Of a DNA stretch of 64,000 nucleotides, positions 25,233-33,420 are shown piece after piece; position 1 is the stretch's first letter; each line of letters begins with the position of its first letter. A program made the position numbers and the translations under genes. The stretch spans positions 372,001-436,000 of the forward strand of contig NZ_RXLO01000001.1 in assembly GCF_003958645.1 (NCBI RefSeq). The letters run 5' to 3'. Source of the stretch: Chitinophaga rhizosphaerae (GTDB lineage Bacteria > Bacteroidota > Bacteroidia > Chitinophagales > Chitinophagaceae). The notes beneath the pieces were generated by a model. The model saw only the letters and a program-made list of their open reading frames with translations, ran no database searches and was not told the origin of the DNA.

Positions 25233-26438
25233 ATGGCGAATGTTCTTTATTATGCATGGCTGGCCGTGCAGGCGCTGCTGGCGCTGTACGTGCTGCAACC
25301 CCTCATCCTGCTGCTGATATTCGGCCTCAAACGGGCTTTCAGGGCTGTCGGGGGAGCACGTAAGGAAGTGGCGCCCGTGGAAGAAAGGCCCCGTTCTTTC
25401 GGCATCGTGGTAACGGCGCACAAGAACCTGGAGCTCATCCCGCCGCTGGTGGATTCGGCACTGAAACAGACGTACCCGCATTTCGTGGTGTACGTGGTGG
25501 CAGACGCCTGCGAACAAACCGATATCGGGATCACGCACCCGCAGGTGAAAGTGCTGGAACCTGCCACGCATCTCAACGCAAAGATACGTTCCATCGATTT
25601 CGCCATCCAGCAGTTCGAAACGGAACACGATGTGATCGTGATCCTCGATGCAGACAACCTCCTGCATCCCTCGTACCTGGAAGTGCTGAACGGTCATTTC
25701 GCGAAAGGGCACCGGGCCGTACAAACCAACATGCTGGCGAAAAATACCGATAGCGCATACGCCTGTCTCGACGCGGCGGGGAACTATTTCTACAACTTCA
25801 TCGACCGCAGGATGCGCATGGAACTGGGCTGCTCCGCCAACATCTGGGGGCTGGGCATCGCCATGGAACTATCGCTGTATAAAAGCATCATCTACCGCAA
25901 CTTCCTCGGCGGGTTCGATAAAAAGATACAGGCCGACATCGTGAAACAAATTCCGCTGCTGGCTTACGCCGAAGACGCGAAGGTGTACGATGAGAAGATC
26001 GATTCAGGCGAAGCGATGGAACGCCAGCGCACCCGCTGGATCAACGCTTACTTCAAATATTTCGCATATGGATGGGATGTATTCAGCACCGGCCTCCGGA
26101 GAATGAGCCCCAATCTCATCTATTTCGGCATCAACCTGCTCCGGCCACCGTTATTCATGCAGATCGGTGCGGCTTTGCTCATGGTGGTGGTGAATTTCTG
26201 GATCGATCCCGTGTTCTCCGTCGTATGGCTCGCCATCCTGGCACAATTCCCCATCACGTTCTTCGCCATCGTGGCGGTAATGAGCCGCGATAAAAAGATC
26301 ATCGCGTCGCTGGTTTGGCTGCCCGCGGTTTTCCTCCGCCAGGTGAAGGCGATGTTCCAGATCCGGAAAGCGAACAAGAGTTTTCTGCAAACCTCCAACA
26401 ACAAACGCATCTATATCGAAGACGTGCTCCGGCAGTAA
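25233..26438 (+). CDS. Family 2 glycosyltransferase with terminal membrane segments
   Basis: 401 residues. An N-terminal membrane anchor (WLAVQALLALYVLQPLILLL) precedes a GT-A domain with RSFGIVVTAHKNLELIPPLV, VIVILDADNLLHPSYLEVL (metal-binding acidic motif) and MERQRTRWINAYFKYF, whose QRTRW matches the Q/RxxRW motif of processive GT2 enzymes. Two or three membrane segments follow after about residue 300. It closes the right arm of the EPS locus and lies 48 bases before the terminator. Presence of QxxRW makes polymer extension possible, but single-sugar addition is equally consistent. Confidence 0.86.
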   Translation: MANVLYYAWLAVQALLALYVLQPLILLLIFGLKRAFRAVGGARKEVAPVEERPRSFGIVVTAHKNLELIPPLVDSALKQTYPHFVVYVVADACEQTDIGITHPQVKVLEPATHLNAKIRSIDFAIQQFETEHDVIVILDADNLLHPSYLEVLNGHFAKGHRAVQTNMLAKNTDSAYACLDAAGNYFYNFIDRRMRMELGCSANIWGLGIAMELSLYKSIIYRNFLGGFDKKIQADIVKQIPLLAYAEDAKVYDEKIDSGEAMERQRTRWINAYFKYFAYGWDVFSTGLRRMSPNLIYFGINLLRPPLFMQIGAALLMVVVNFWIDPVFSVVWLAILAQFPITFFAIVAVMSRDKKIIASLVWLPAVFLRQVKAMFQIRKANKSFLQTSNNKRIYIEDVLRQ

Positions 26439-26466
26439 GTTTTTTTTTTTAATTCACGGGTGTATT

Positions 26467-26523
26467 ACAGGCCTTGCTTGCCTGTGGGTCCGTCTGCGGG
26501 TTTGAACTTCCCGTGACGGGCCC
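26467..26523 (+). terminator. Tandem hairpins ending the right EPS arm
   Basis: A 6-bp hairpin ACAGGC/GCCTGT (26467-26485) is followed directly by a long stem: GGGTCCGTC and CGGG pair with CCCG and GACGGGCCC (26486-26523). A T-rich stretch (cttttttaaa) begins three bases after the stem. This is a good rho-independent terminator on the plus strand. Confidence 0.75.
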
Positions 26524-26579
26524 AATCTTTTTTAAAGCCAAAAACGTTAATTTGTGTAAATAACCCAAATTAGCGGAAA

Positions 26580-28103
26580 ATGGCAGAAGAAACGATTGAT
26601 ATAAGGCTACTTACGGCGGAAGATTACCGCGACCTCAAAGAATCCATGATGAGCGCGTATGCAGACATGCCCGGCAGCTACTGGCGCGAAGGCACCATCC
26701 AGCGGCTCATACAACTCTTTCCAGATGGACAGATCGCCGTGACCGTAAACGGTAAAGTGGTGGGATGTGCGCTTTCCATCATCGTGGATTACGAGAAATT
26801 CGGGGACGATCACACCTACGAACAGATCACGGGCTATTATACATTCAGCACCCATAACCCGAAAGGCGACACGCTGTACGGCATCGAAGTGTTCGTACAC
26901 CCCGATTACCGCGGGAAACGCCTCGCCCGGAGGCTCTACGACGCCCGCAAAGCCCTTTGCGAGAACCTCAATCTCGAAGGCATCGTGGCCGGCGGGCGCA
27001 TTCCCAACTACGAAAAGTACGCCGACCGCCTGAACCCGCGCCAGTACCTGGAAAAAGTACAGGACAAGGAAATCTACGATCCCACGCTCACCTTCCAGTT
27101 CAGCAACGATTTCATCGTCAAGAAAATATTGAGGAACTACCTCCCGAACGACACCTCGTCCAAAGGCTTCGCCACTTTGCTGCAATGGTTCAATATCTAT
27201 TATGAAAAAGACCGCGACACCATCCGCTACAACAAATCCACCGTACGGATCGGCCTCGTGCAATGGCAGATGCGGACCTACGGGAGCATGGACGGCCTCC
27301 TCCAGCAGGTGGAGTTTTTCGTGGACGCCGTGAGCGACTACGAAGCGGATTTCGTCGTATTCCCGGAATTCTTCAACGCGCCCCTCATGATCGAGTTCAA
27401 CCAGCTCGATCCCGCGGCGGCCATCCGCGGACTGGCAAAATATACCGAGTTCCTGCGCGAAAAGTTCTCCGAATTCGCCGTGAGTTATAACGTCAATATC
27501 ATCACCGGCAGCATGCCCATCGTGATCGACGACCTACTGTACAATATTTCCTACCTCTGCCGCCGCGACGGCACCTGGGAATCCTTCCGGAAAATCCATC
27601 CCACGCCCAGCGAAGTGTACAGCTGGGGCATGAAAGGCGGGAACGAAGTCAAAGTTTTCGATACGGATTGCGGGAAGATCGGGATCCTCATTTGCTATGA
27701 CGTCGAATTCCCGGAGCTGGGGCGGATCCTGGCCGACCAGGGAATGCAAATCCTCTTCGTTCCCTTCCTCACCGATACGCAAAACGGCTACAACCGCGTA
27801 CGCTTCTGTGCACAGGCCCGCGCGATCGAAAACGAATGCTACGTGGCCATCGCCGGCTGCGTCGGCAACCTTCCCCGCGTCAACAATATGGACCTGCAAT
27901 ACGCACAGTCTGCAGTGCTTACGCCTTCCGATTTCGCGTTTCCCGTTACCGGCGTAAAGGCCGATGCCACGCCGAATACGGAAATGATCGTGGTGGCGGA
28001 TGTGGACCTCGTGTTGCTGAAAGAATTGCATGCATTTGGAAGCGTCCAGAACCTGAAGGATATTCGCAAAGATTTATACGAAGTGATCACCCGGAAAAAA
28101 TAA
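26580..28103 (+). CDS. Fused GNAT acetyltransferase-nitrilase (carbon-nitrogen hydrolase)
   Basis: 507 residues in two domains. Residues about 1-210 are a GNAT domain with EVFVHPDYRGKRLARRLYDARK (acetyl-CoA-binding region). Residues about 222-505 are a nitrilase-superfamily amidohydrolase, starting VRIGLVQWQMRTYG, with the catalytic triad visible as E263 (VVFPEFF), K338 (FRKIHPTP) and C372 (LICYDVEFPE). The fusion is known in Bacteroidota, with unclear substrate. It could acetylate an amine and hydrolyse an amide in the same small-molecule pathway. The following gene starts three bases after the stop, so the pair is an operon. Domain identity is secure; the reaction is not. Confidence 0.88.
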   Translation: MAEETIDIRLLTAEDYRDLKESMMSAYADMPGSYWREGTIQRLIQLFPDGQIAVTVNGKVVGCALSIIVDYEKFGDDHTYEQITGYYTFSTHNPKGDTLYGIEVFVHPDYRGKRLARRLYDARKALCENLNLEGIVAGGRIPNYEKYADRLNPRQYLEKVQDKEIYDPTLTFQFSNDFIVKKILRNYLPNDTSSKGFATLLQWFNIYYEKDRDTIRYNKSTVRIGLVQWQMRTYGSMDGLLQQVEFFVDAVSDYEADFVVFPEFFNAPLMIEFNQLDPAAAIRGLAKYTEFLREKFSEFAVSYNVNIITGSMPIVIDDLLYNISYLCRRDGTWESFRKIHPTPSEVYSWGMKGGNEVKVFDTDCGKIGILICYDVEFPELGRILADQGMQILFVPFLTDTQNGYNRVRFCAQARAIENECYVAIAGCVGNLPRVNNMDLQYAQSAVLTPSDFAFPVTGVKADATPNTEMIVVADVDLVLLKELHAFGSVQNLKDIRKDLYEVITRKK

Positions 28104-28106
28104 GCC

Positions 28107-28403
28107 ATGCATCAGCATCATGTGAACCTGGCCCTGCAAATCGTGCCGCAGGTGGCCTCGGAGAAAGTATACGCGGTAGTAGACGAAGCCATCGCCATTA
28201 TCCGGCAAAGCGGCCTGAAATACCGCGTTTGTCCGTTCGAAACCGTCATGGAAGGCCCGTACGACCAGTTGATGGAAGTAGTGCGCCTGGCCCAGGAAGC
28301 CTGTTTCAAAGCCGGGGCGGGCCAATTGCTGGTCTACGTTAAAATCCAGAATAACCAGGAACGGTCGGTCACCATCGAAGACAAGACCGCGAAATACGAC
28401 TAA
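28107..28403 (+). CDS. Thiamine-binding protein of the MTH1187/YkoF family
   Basis: 98 residues, close to the usual single-domain length. The start HHVNLALQIVP, the central YRVCPFETVMEGPYDQLMEVV and the end GQLLVYVKIQNN fit the ferredoxin-like MTH1187 (Thiamine_BP) family. Members bind thiamine or its hydroxymethylpyrimidine part as oligomers and carry no enzyme motif. The gene lies three bases after the GNAT-nitrilase, which hints that the amidohydrolase may act on a thiamine-related compound; that link is only inference. Confidence 0.75.
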   Translation: MHQHHVNLALQIVPQVASEKVYAVVDEAIAIIRQSGLKYRVCPFETVMEGPYDQLMEVVRLAQEACFKAGAGQLLVYVKIQNNQERSVTIEDKTAKYD

Positions 28404-28404
28404 A

Positions 28405-29052
28405 TCACTTTTTCCCTTTCGATCTGCCGGTGCGGACGATCTCATAGGCATACAGCGGAACGGCCCATCCCATCCAGAACATGGGAACAGACACTTCTTC
28501 GAAGCTGCCCAGTTGCTGCACGTAAGGGATTTTCAACGCAAAGCCCGATACCAGGAATGCTACGGTCACGATGTAGCTCCTGACCATCCATTCCTTGTGC
28601 AGTTTGAATTGGCGGCGGAAGGCCGTCCACCAGGCAATGAAAGTAGCGCTGATCCAGACGCTGGCCCAAACCTGCAAGGTAAAAGCATACCCCCAGCTGA
28701 TGCTGCGGGCCGTCGTGGAAGCCAATACGAGTGCAGACAGGCTGCTGACCACGATGGCGAGGAGATAGAGGTAACCGATGGCGCGGTGATGTTTCCAGCT
28801 GAAGTTGCGCAACTTCGGCCAGAACTGGACGATCCCCGAAATGAGGGCGCCGCCGCCTGCGGTAATATGTGCGATGAGGAACCAGCGGTAATCGTAATAC
28901 CTGCCCAACGCTTCCGGCGTCATCTGCAGATAATGATCGGCCCCGTGCATGAAAAGCCAGGTCATGAAAAACACCCCGATCCAGATCATTAAGGGCAATA
29001 CATCCTTGTAACTCACCGTAAAATGCGCGCCTGCGCTGATTCCTTTTTCCAT
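28405..29052 (-). CDS. DUF2306-type membrane protein
   Basis: 215 residues from the ATG at 29052 (MEKGISAGAHF); an in-frame ATG at 29076 would add eight residues without clear support. About seven hydrophobic segments are visible, e.g. VLPLMIWIGVFFMTWLFMHG and AIGYLYLLAIVVSSLSALVLA. Conserved His residues occur in LIAHITAGGGALISGIVQFWP and KHHRAIGYLYLL, a pattern of DUF2306 proteins, for which a haem or cytochrome b561-like role has been suggested. It is divergent from a HxlR regulator 120 bases away, which may control it. Function unknown. Confidence 0.7.
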   Translation of the reverse strand: MEKGISAGAHFTVSYKDVLPLMIWIGVFFMTWLFMHGADHYLQMTPEALGRYYDYRWFLIAHITAGGGALISGIVQFWPKLRNFSWKHHRAIGYLYLLAIVVSSLSALVLASTTARSISWGYAFTLQVWASVWISATFIAWWTAFRRQFKLHKEWMVRSYIVTVAFLVSGFALKIPYVQQLGSFEEVSVPMFWMGWAVPLYAYEIVRTGRSKGKK

Positions 29053-29172
29053 ATCGATAATTTTTCTTCGGCACAAAGATCACGGGAAACAGGAGGGGAG
29101 TCAATAACCGATAAAATATTCGGTATGCCTGCGGCAACGGCATTGCGAAGAATGGCGTAAATTTATTATGCT

Positions 29173-29538
29173 ATGTATACGAGAAAAATAGAAGAAGACC
29201 TCGACTGTGGCCTCTACCTGGCCATGAAAGTGCTGGGCGGCAAATGGAAATGCTGTATCCTGGATGCCATCCACCGCGGTATGACCCGGCCCAGCGAAAT
29301 CGCGAAATACATCCGGGAAGCCTCGCAACGCGTCATCGAAATGCAGTTGGCGGAATTGCTGCAGTTCGGCGTCGTGGAAAAGACCGTGGAAAATGAACTG
29401 GCCTATCCCAAAAAGTCGGATTACCGCCTCACCGCATTGGGCGAGAGCCTGCTGCCCATCCTCTCGCAGATCGACGGATGGGGCCTCCGCCATGCAGACG
29501 TCATCAAAGAACGGATGTCTGAACAGGAAGTGAATTAA
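29173..29538 (+). CDS. HxlR-family winged-helix transcriptional regulator
   Basis: 121 residues. The N-terminal Cys in DLDCGLYLAMKVLGGKWK, the helix-turn-helix around MTRPSEIAKYIREASQRVIEMQL and the wing YPKKSDYRLTALGESLLPIL match HxlR/MarR-like regulators, which act as dimers and often sense redox or reactive species. It faces the DUF2306 gene across 120 bases, so the two probably share a control region. The single early Cys could be a redox sensor as in HypR or QorR; that is a family-based guess. Confidence 0.87.
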   Translation: MYTRKIEEDLDCGLYLAMKVLGGKWKCCILDAIHRGMTRPSEIAKYIREASQRVIEMQLAELLQFGVVEKTVENELAYPKKSDYRLTALGESLLPILSQIDGWGLRHADVIKERMSEQEVN

Positions 29539-29596
29539 CCGCCTTCCACCCGCACCGTTCGTCATCGCGCCGTGAATTCCGTATTTCCGGTCTTTT

Positions 29597-30421
29597 CTAT
29601 TCGTATTCGTACACAGACGTCGCGGAAACATCCCCACCATCTTTTTCCACGCCCGAAACCGGGTATCCCTGCGCGTCGTATTTGTATTCAAAAATCGTAA
29701 CTATTTCCGCATGCACCTGTTTGCTGCGCATGGCCATGGAAGTCATGTCGTTTACGGATTGTAAGAAGAACAGCGCAGTAGGGTGGAGGAGCGGCTGGCG
29801 CATCCCTGCAAAGGGGCTCGATCGCTTACCGTACGCCATACTAGTAACACCGGCCGTGTCTTTCCCGTTAGCCGCCATGGAAGCGATGTAGATAAGGTTG
29901 TCGCCCTCGTAGCGGTACACCTGGTAAGCATTTTCGGACGGAACTTCCGTGTTCGTTTTCCGGATGGAAATTACTTTCCCCTGCTGCATACCGAAGTTCC
30001 AGGAAACGGTGCTTCCTGCCTCGGTTTCACCTTCTTCGAATAGCTGTTCCGTGCCGGTGGCGCCGCTGCCGGTATAAGCGTAGCTGATGACGTGGCGGCG
30101 GCCATCGTGCCAATACGTCAATTTCGTCAGCCGGCTGTTCCCGTCGTATTCCAATTGCTGTCCGCCTTGCTCGTCGCCCTGTTTGATAACGGCCGTCATG
30201 CGATGATGTGCATCATAACGGAAAGTAAGTACTTCCGGCTCGTCGTCCGTCAAAATGCGGGTATATTTCTTCAGGTATTTGATGGGAGCGGAGGCCGCAG
30301 GCGCTACGGGCGCGGCTTGCAGCGCGGTAGAATCATGGTTGGATGCGGCGCCGCCGGACTGGCAGGAAAGGCCGATGAGGCCGGATGCGGCCAGTGTTAA
30401 CAGGAATGTCATTTTCTTCAT
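29597..30421 (-). CDS. Hypothetical lipoprotein with repeat-like beta strands
   Basis: 274 residues. The N-terminus MKKMTFLLTLAASGLIGLSC is a lipoprotein signal with Cys 20. The remainder resembles the YD/DUF4595-type proteins of Bacteroidota: short strand units such as VLTFRYDAHHRMTAVIKQG, LEYDGNSRLTKLTYW, VYRYEGDNLIYIASM and FEYKYDAQGYPVSGVEKDG. It is probably surface-exposed or periplasmic. No enzyme motif is visible. A 41-codon open stretch (30423-30548) ends two bases before its start codon. Confidence 0.65.
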   Translation of the reverse strand: MKKMTFLLTLAASGLIGLSCQSGGAASNHDSTALQAAPVAPAASAPIKYLKKYTRILTDDEPEVLTFRYDAHHRMTAVIKQGDEQGGQQLEYDGNSRLTKLTYWHDGRRHVISYAYTGSGATGTEQLFEEGETEAGSTVSWNFGMQQGKVISIRKTNTEVPSENAYQVYRYEGDNLIYIASMAANGKDTAGVTSMAYGKRSSPFAGMRQPLLHPTALFFLQSVNDMTSMAMRSKQVHAEIVTIFEYKYDAQGYPVSGVEKDGGDVSATSVYEYE

Positions 30422-30422
30422 T

Positions 30423-30548
30423 TTAAGTTATTTGGATAGACGGGATGATCGCCGTCCCTACTTCAGACATGACCACGTTGCCGTTGTTATCGTATGCCAT
30501 AGGCGAGCTTTCGCCCACGCCCCGGCTGAGCAAGGAAAATGGATTGCT
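30423..30548 (-). other. Possible small peptide gene or remnant upstream of the lipoprotein
   Basis: On the minus strand, 41 open codons end with a stop one base before the lipoprotein ATG. They read NPFSLLSRGVGESSPM followed by AYDNNGNVVMSEVG, with a protein-like composition. Only internal starts exist: GTG near codon 11 or ATG at codon 17, giving 31 or 25 residues. In another frame, an ATG just upstream starts MKQSIFLAQPG, so a single-base shift would join MKQSIF to SLLSRGVGESSP. That suggests a broken or frameshifted small gene. The rest of the 319-base gap (30422-30740) holds only the terminator at 30689-30716. Confidence 0.25.
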
Positions 30549-30688
30549 TCATAAAGGGGTGATCGGGGGGATGATAACAAGATGGTTCCTGTAGCGAATA
30601 TGGGGGATGCCGGATTGAATATCAATACTGTCGGACTGAATGGAAGATCGGGGAGCGTGAATGGTAAGATTCCCGGTATGAAAAGAAA

Positions 30689-30716
30689 AAGCCCGCGCCC
30701 GGAGGGGCGCAGGCTT
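30689..30716 (-). terminator. Terminator after the YeiH-like gene
   Basis: Stem AAGCC(c)GCGCCC/GGGCGC(a)GGCTT at 30689-30716. On the minus strand it is followed by TTTTTCTTTTC, as expected for a rho-independent terminator 24 bases past the YeiH-like stop. Confidence 0.75.
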
Positions 30717-30740
30717 CCGCAAAATGAATCCTGAATATCG

Positions 30741-32000
30741 TTAGCTGAATAGATAACCGCCGAACACCAGGTACGCGATACCCAACGTCACCAGGACGTT
30801 GAACACCTGTGCGATGATGAACGCCATGGCAGGACGGCCGTTTTCCATCCTGAAAATATCGGTGAACTTCGTTTCCAGGCCGATGCAGGTAAACGCCAGC
30901 GCGAAGAAGCAGGTTTGCAGCTCCTTGATGGGCGCCTTGATCGACTTCACGGTTTCGGGAGAAAGGACGAACGAAAAAACGAGCGACACGAGGATAAAGC
31001 CCAGCACGAACTTCGGGAAGCGGTCCCAGATCGTACGGAGACCGGGCCGGGGCTGATTTTCGGCTTTTTTGGAATATGCCCACCAGAACGAAATAAGGAA
31101 GGCCGCGATACCGAGGAGCACATTCTGCGAGAACTTGACGATCGTCGCGTATTTGAGGGCCTCTTCGCCAAGGAGCGTGCCCGCCGCCACAACCGCGCCG
31201 GACGTATCGATGGTGCCGCCCAGCCAAGCGCCCGCTACCGCAGGCGGCATATTCATCCACTGCGCGATATATGGCATGAAGATCATCATCGGAATGGCGA
31301 CGATCAGCACCAGCGAGATCACGTGCGAAAGTTTCTTGTTGTCTCCTTCGATGGCGCCCGATGTGGCTATAGCCGCCGATACGCCGCAAATGCTCACGGC
31401 GCTGGAGATCATCATCCGGAATTCATCGTCCAGCCCGAATTTTCTGCACAGCCAGAACGTGAAATACCATACGGAGAAAACCACGACTACGGATTGCAGC
31501 ACGCCTAATCCACCGCCTTTCAACAACTCCTGGAAAATGATCCCTGAACCGAGTAGCACAAGGCCTGTTTTAATGAACAGTTCCGTCTGCAGCGCCGGTT
31601 TGATCCATTCCGGCAAGCCGATGACGTTGCTGATGAATAGCCCCAGCAGCAGGCTGAACAGTACGATCTCGATCCCGAGGTCTTTGATGGCCGCGTTGCT
31701 GGTGATCACCTGCGCAAACATGGATACGGCGAAAATGGCGAGGGCGCCGGTAAACAGGCCTGCCGGCACTTTCCTGCCGCCCAGGATGTAGGCGATGAGC
31801 AATGCGCCGATCACCCAGGCGAACATGGCGAGCATTTTACCATAGTTGGAAAGGTCGGTCATCCGCGCGAGGAGATCTTGCCCGCTGTTCCAGTCGAATT
31901 TCGGCATGGCGGGCCTGACGCCGAGGAGAATGAGGATGATGGCTGCAAAAGCCAGGATCACCGAGATCCAGTCTTCATGAAGAGAGAATTTTTTCTGCAT
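30741..32000 (-). CDS. YeiH/UPF0324-type putative sulfate exporter
   Basis: 419 residues, about 10-11 membrane segments. ALQTELFIKTGLVLLGSGI and SICGVSAAIATSGAI are hallmark regions of UPF0324 (YeiH), and GAWLGGTIDTSGAVVAAG follows. Family members are annotated as putative sulfate or sulfite exporters on limited evidence. The last third includes a typical linker and VLVTLGIAYLVFGG. The SpmA-SpmB-type gene lies 29 bases upstream on the same strand, so the two may be co-expressed. Substrate uncertain. Confidence 0.8.
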   Translation of the reverse strand: MQKKFSLHEDWISVILAFAAIILILLGVRPAMPKFDWNSGQDLLARMTDLSNYGKMLAMFAWVIGALLIAYILGGRKVPAGLFTGALAIFAVSMFAQVITSNAAIKDLGIEIVLFSLLLGLFISNVIGLPEWIKPALQTELFIKTGLVLLGSGIIFQELLKGGGLGVLQSVVVVFSVWYFTFWLCRKFGLDDEFRMMISSAVSICGVSAAIATSGAIEGDNKKLSHVISLVLIVAIPMMIFMPYIAQWMNMPPAVAGAWLGGTIDTSGAVVAAGTLLGEEALKYATIVKFSQNVLLGIAAFLISFWWAYSKKAENQPRPGLRTIWDRFPKFVLGFILVSLVFSFVLSPETVKSIKAPIKELQTCFFALAFTCIGLETKFTDIFRMENGRPAMAFIIAQVFNVLVTLGIAYLVFGGYLFS

Positions 32001-32029
32001 CAGATTGTTGTTGGTTCCGTTTTTAATGG

Positions 32030-33262
32030 TTAATGAAAGAAAATATATCCGATAATTATAGCTGCGATGATACCCGCCGCATCCGCTATGAGCCCGCAGG
32101 TAAGTGCATAGCGTGTATTTTTGATATTGACCGATCCGAAATAGAGTGCCAGTACGTAGAACGTCGTTTCCGTGGACCCCTGCATGATGCAGCCGAGCCT
32201 TCCTACGAAGGAATCCGGGCCGTAGGTGTTCATCAGCTCGGCCATCACGCCGCGCGCGCCGCCGCCGCTGAAAATTTTCATGATCCCCACGGGCAGGGCG
32301 GGAACGAAGTCTGTATTCAGTCCGGCGAGGGCTACCAGGTAAGAAATGCCGTTAATGATGACGTCCAGGCATCCGGAGGCACGGAACACGGCAATTCCCA
32401 CCAGGATCGCCACGAGATAGGGGATGATCATCACCGCCGTCGTAAACCCTTCCTTGGCGCCGTCGATAAAAGCGTCGTAGACATTGATCTTCTTCCTCAT
32501 GCCCATCAGCAAAAAGGAAACGATCACTGAAAAGATCACGATCCCCCCGATGATGGCTGTATTTGTGGCGATCTGGCCGGAAGGCATGTCGCGCATCCAC
32601 CAGTAAAGCCCGCCCATCAGGCCGATAAACCCGCCGATGAATACGAGAATGGGCAATTTGAACAGGTTGATACGCTGGAAAACAGCCACCGCGATCATCC
32701 CGGAAATGAACGAAATGAAAGTGCCGATCATGGTCGGGATGAAGATATCCGCCGGGTTGGCGGCCTTCGCCGATAGCCGCAGGGCCATCACCGCCGTGGG
32801 GATCATCGTGATGCCGGCCGTGTTCAGGACCAGGAACATGATCTGCGCGTTGCTGGCCGTATCTTTGTCGGGATTGATGTCTTGCAGTTCTTTCATGGCC
32901 TTGAGCCCCATGGGCGTGGCGGCATTGTCGAGCCCCAGCGCGTTGGCGCTGAAGTTCATCACGATGGAGCCCATGGCCGGGTCGCCTTTGGGAATTCCGG
33001 GGAAGAGCCTGCTGAAGAAAGGGTTCACGCCCCGTGCAAACACCGATATCATACCCGCCCGCTCACCGATCTTCATGATACCCAGCCAGAATGCCATGAC
33101 GCCCGTTAAACCCAGCGCCAGTTCCGCGCCGGTTTTGCCGCTTTCGAACAGCGATTTGGTCATGGCCCCGAAGATTTCGGCGTCTCCCATGAAAATGAGG
33201 CGGAACAGTGCCACGGCAAAGGAAATCACGAAAAATGCGATCCAGACGTAGTTTAAGGCCAT
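32030..33262 (-). CDS. Fused SpmA-SpmB (nucleoside recognition/Gate domain) membrane protein
   Basis: 410 residues. The first half matches SpmA: GLTGVMAFWLGIMKIGERAG, then NFSANALGLDNAATPMGLKAM. The second half matches SpmB: GAKEGFTTAVMIIPYLVAILV and GGGARGVMAELMNTYGPDSFVGRLGC. In Bacillus these are two spore-maturation proteins; in Bacteroidota the fused form occurs without sporulation. The Gate domain suggests a transporter or channel. The gene precedes the YeiH-like transporter by 29 bases. Substrate unknown. Confidence 0.82.
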   Translation of the reverse strand: MALNYVWIAFFVISFAVALFRLIFMGDAEIFGAMTKSLFESGKTGAELALGLTGVMAFWLGIMKIGERAGMISVFARGVNPFFSRLFPGIPKGDPAMGSIVMNFSANALGLDNAATPMGLKAMKELQDINPDKDTASNAQIMFLVLNTAGITMIPTAVMALRLSAKAANPADIFIPTMIGTFISFISGMIAVAVFQRINLFKLPILVFIGGFIGLMGGLYWWMRDMPSGQIATNTAIIGGIVIFSVIVSFLLMGMRKKINVYDAFIDGAKEGFTTAVMIIPYLVAILVGIAVFRASGCLDVIINGISYLVALAGLNTDFVPALPVGIMKIFSGGGARGVMAELMNTYGPDSFVGRLGCIMQGSTETTFYVLALYFGSVNIKNTRYALTCGLIADAAGIIAAIIIGYIFFH

Positions 33263-33372
33263 ATAAAGTCCTGCGATTTGGTGGTATAAACGGCCAAAAT
33301 ACGCTTTTCATTCCATCTCGGCCATATTTTTGTGATATGTAACATGCAGGCTATAACTCTTTCCCGGTTATC

Positions 33373-33403
33373 TCTGAAATTCAGAATGGTTTTCATATCT
33401 TTG
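33373..33403 (+). promoter_or_regulatory. Promoter of ychF (TCTG-N19-TATCTTTG)
   Basis: TCTG at 33373-33376, a spacer of exactly 19 bases, then TATCTTTG at 33396-33403, matching the Bacteroidota housekeeping TTTG-N19-TAnnTTTG consensus at all but one -33 base. The ychF ATG is 17 bases downstream. Confidence 0.65.
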
Positions 33404-33420
33404 CGCAAATTTTTTGAAAA

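Noticed and set aside
30583..30738. A 51-codon plus-strand frame before the YeiH-like gene
   Set aside because: It runs through the terminator hairpin of the opposite strand and has an unlikely basic end.
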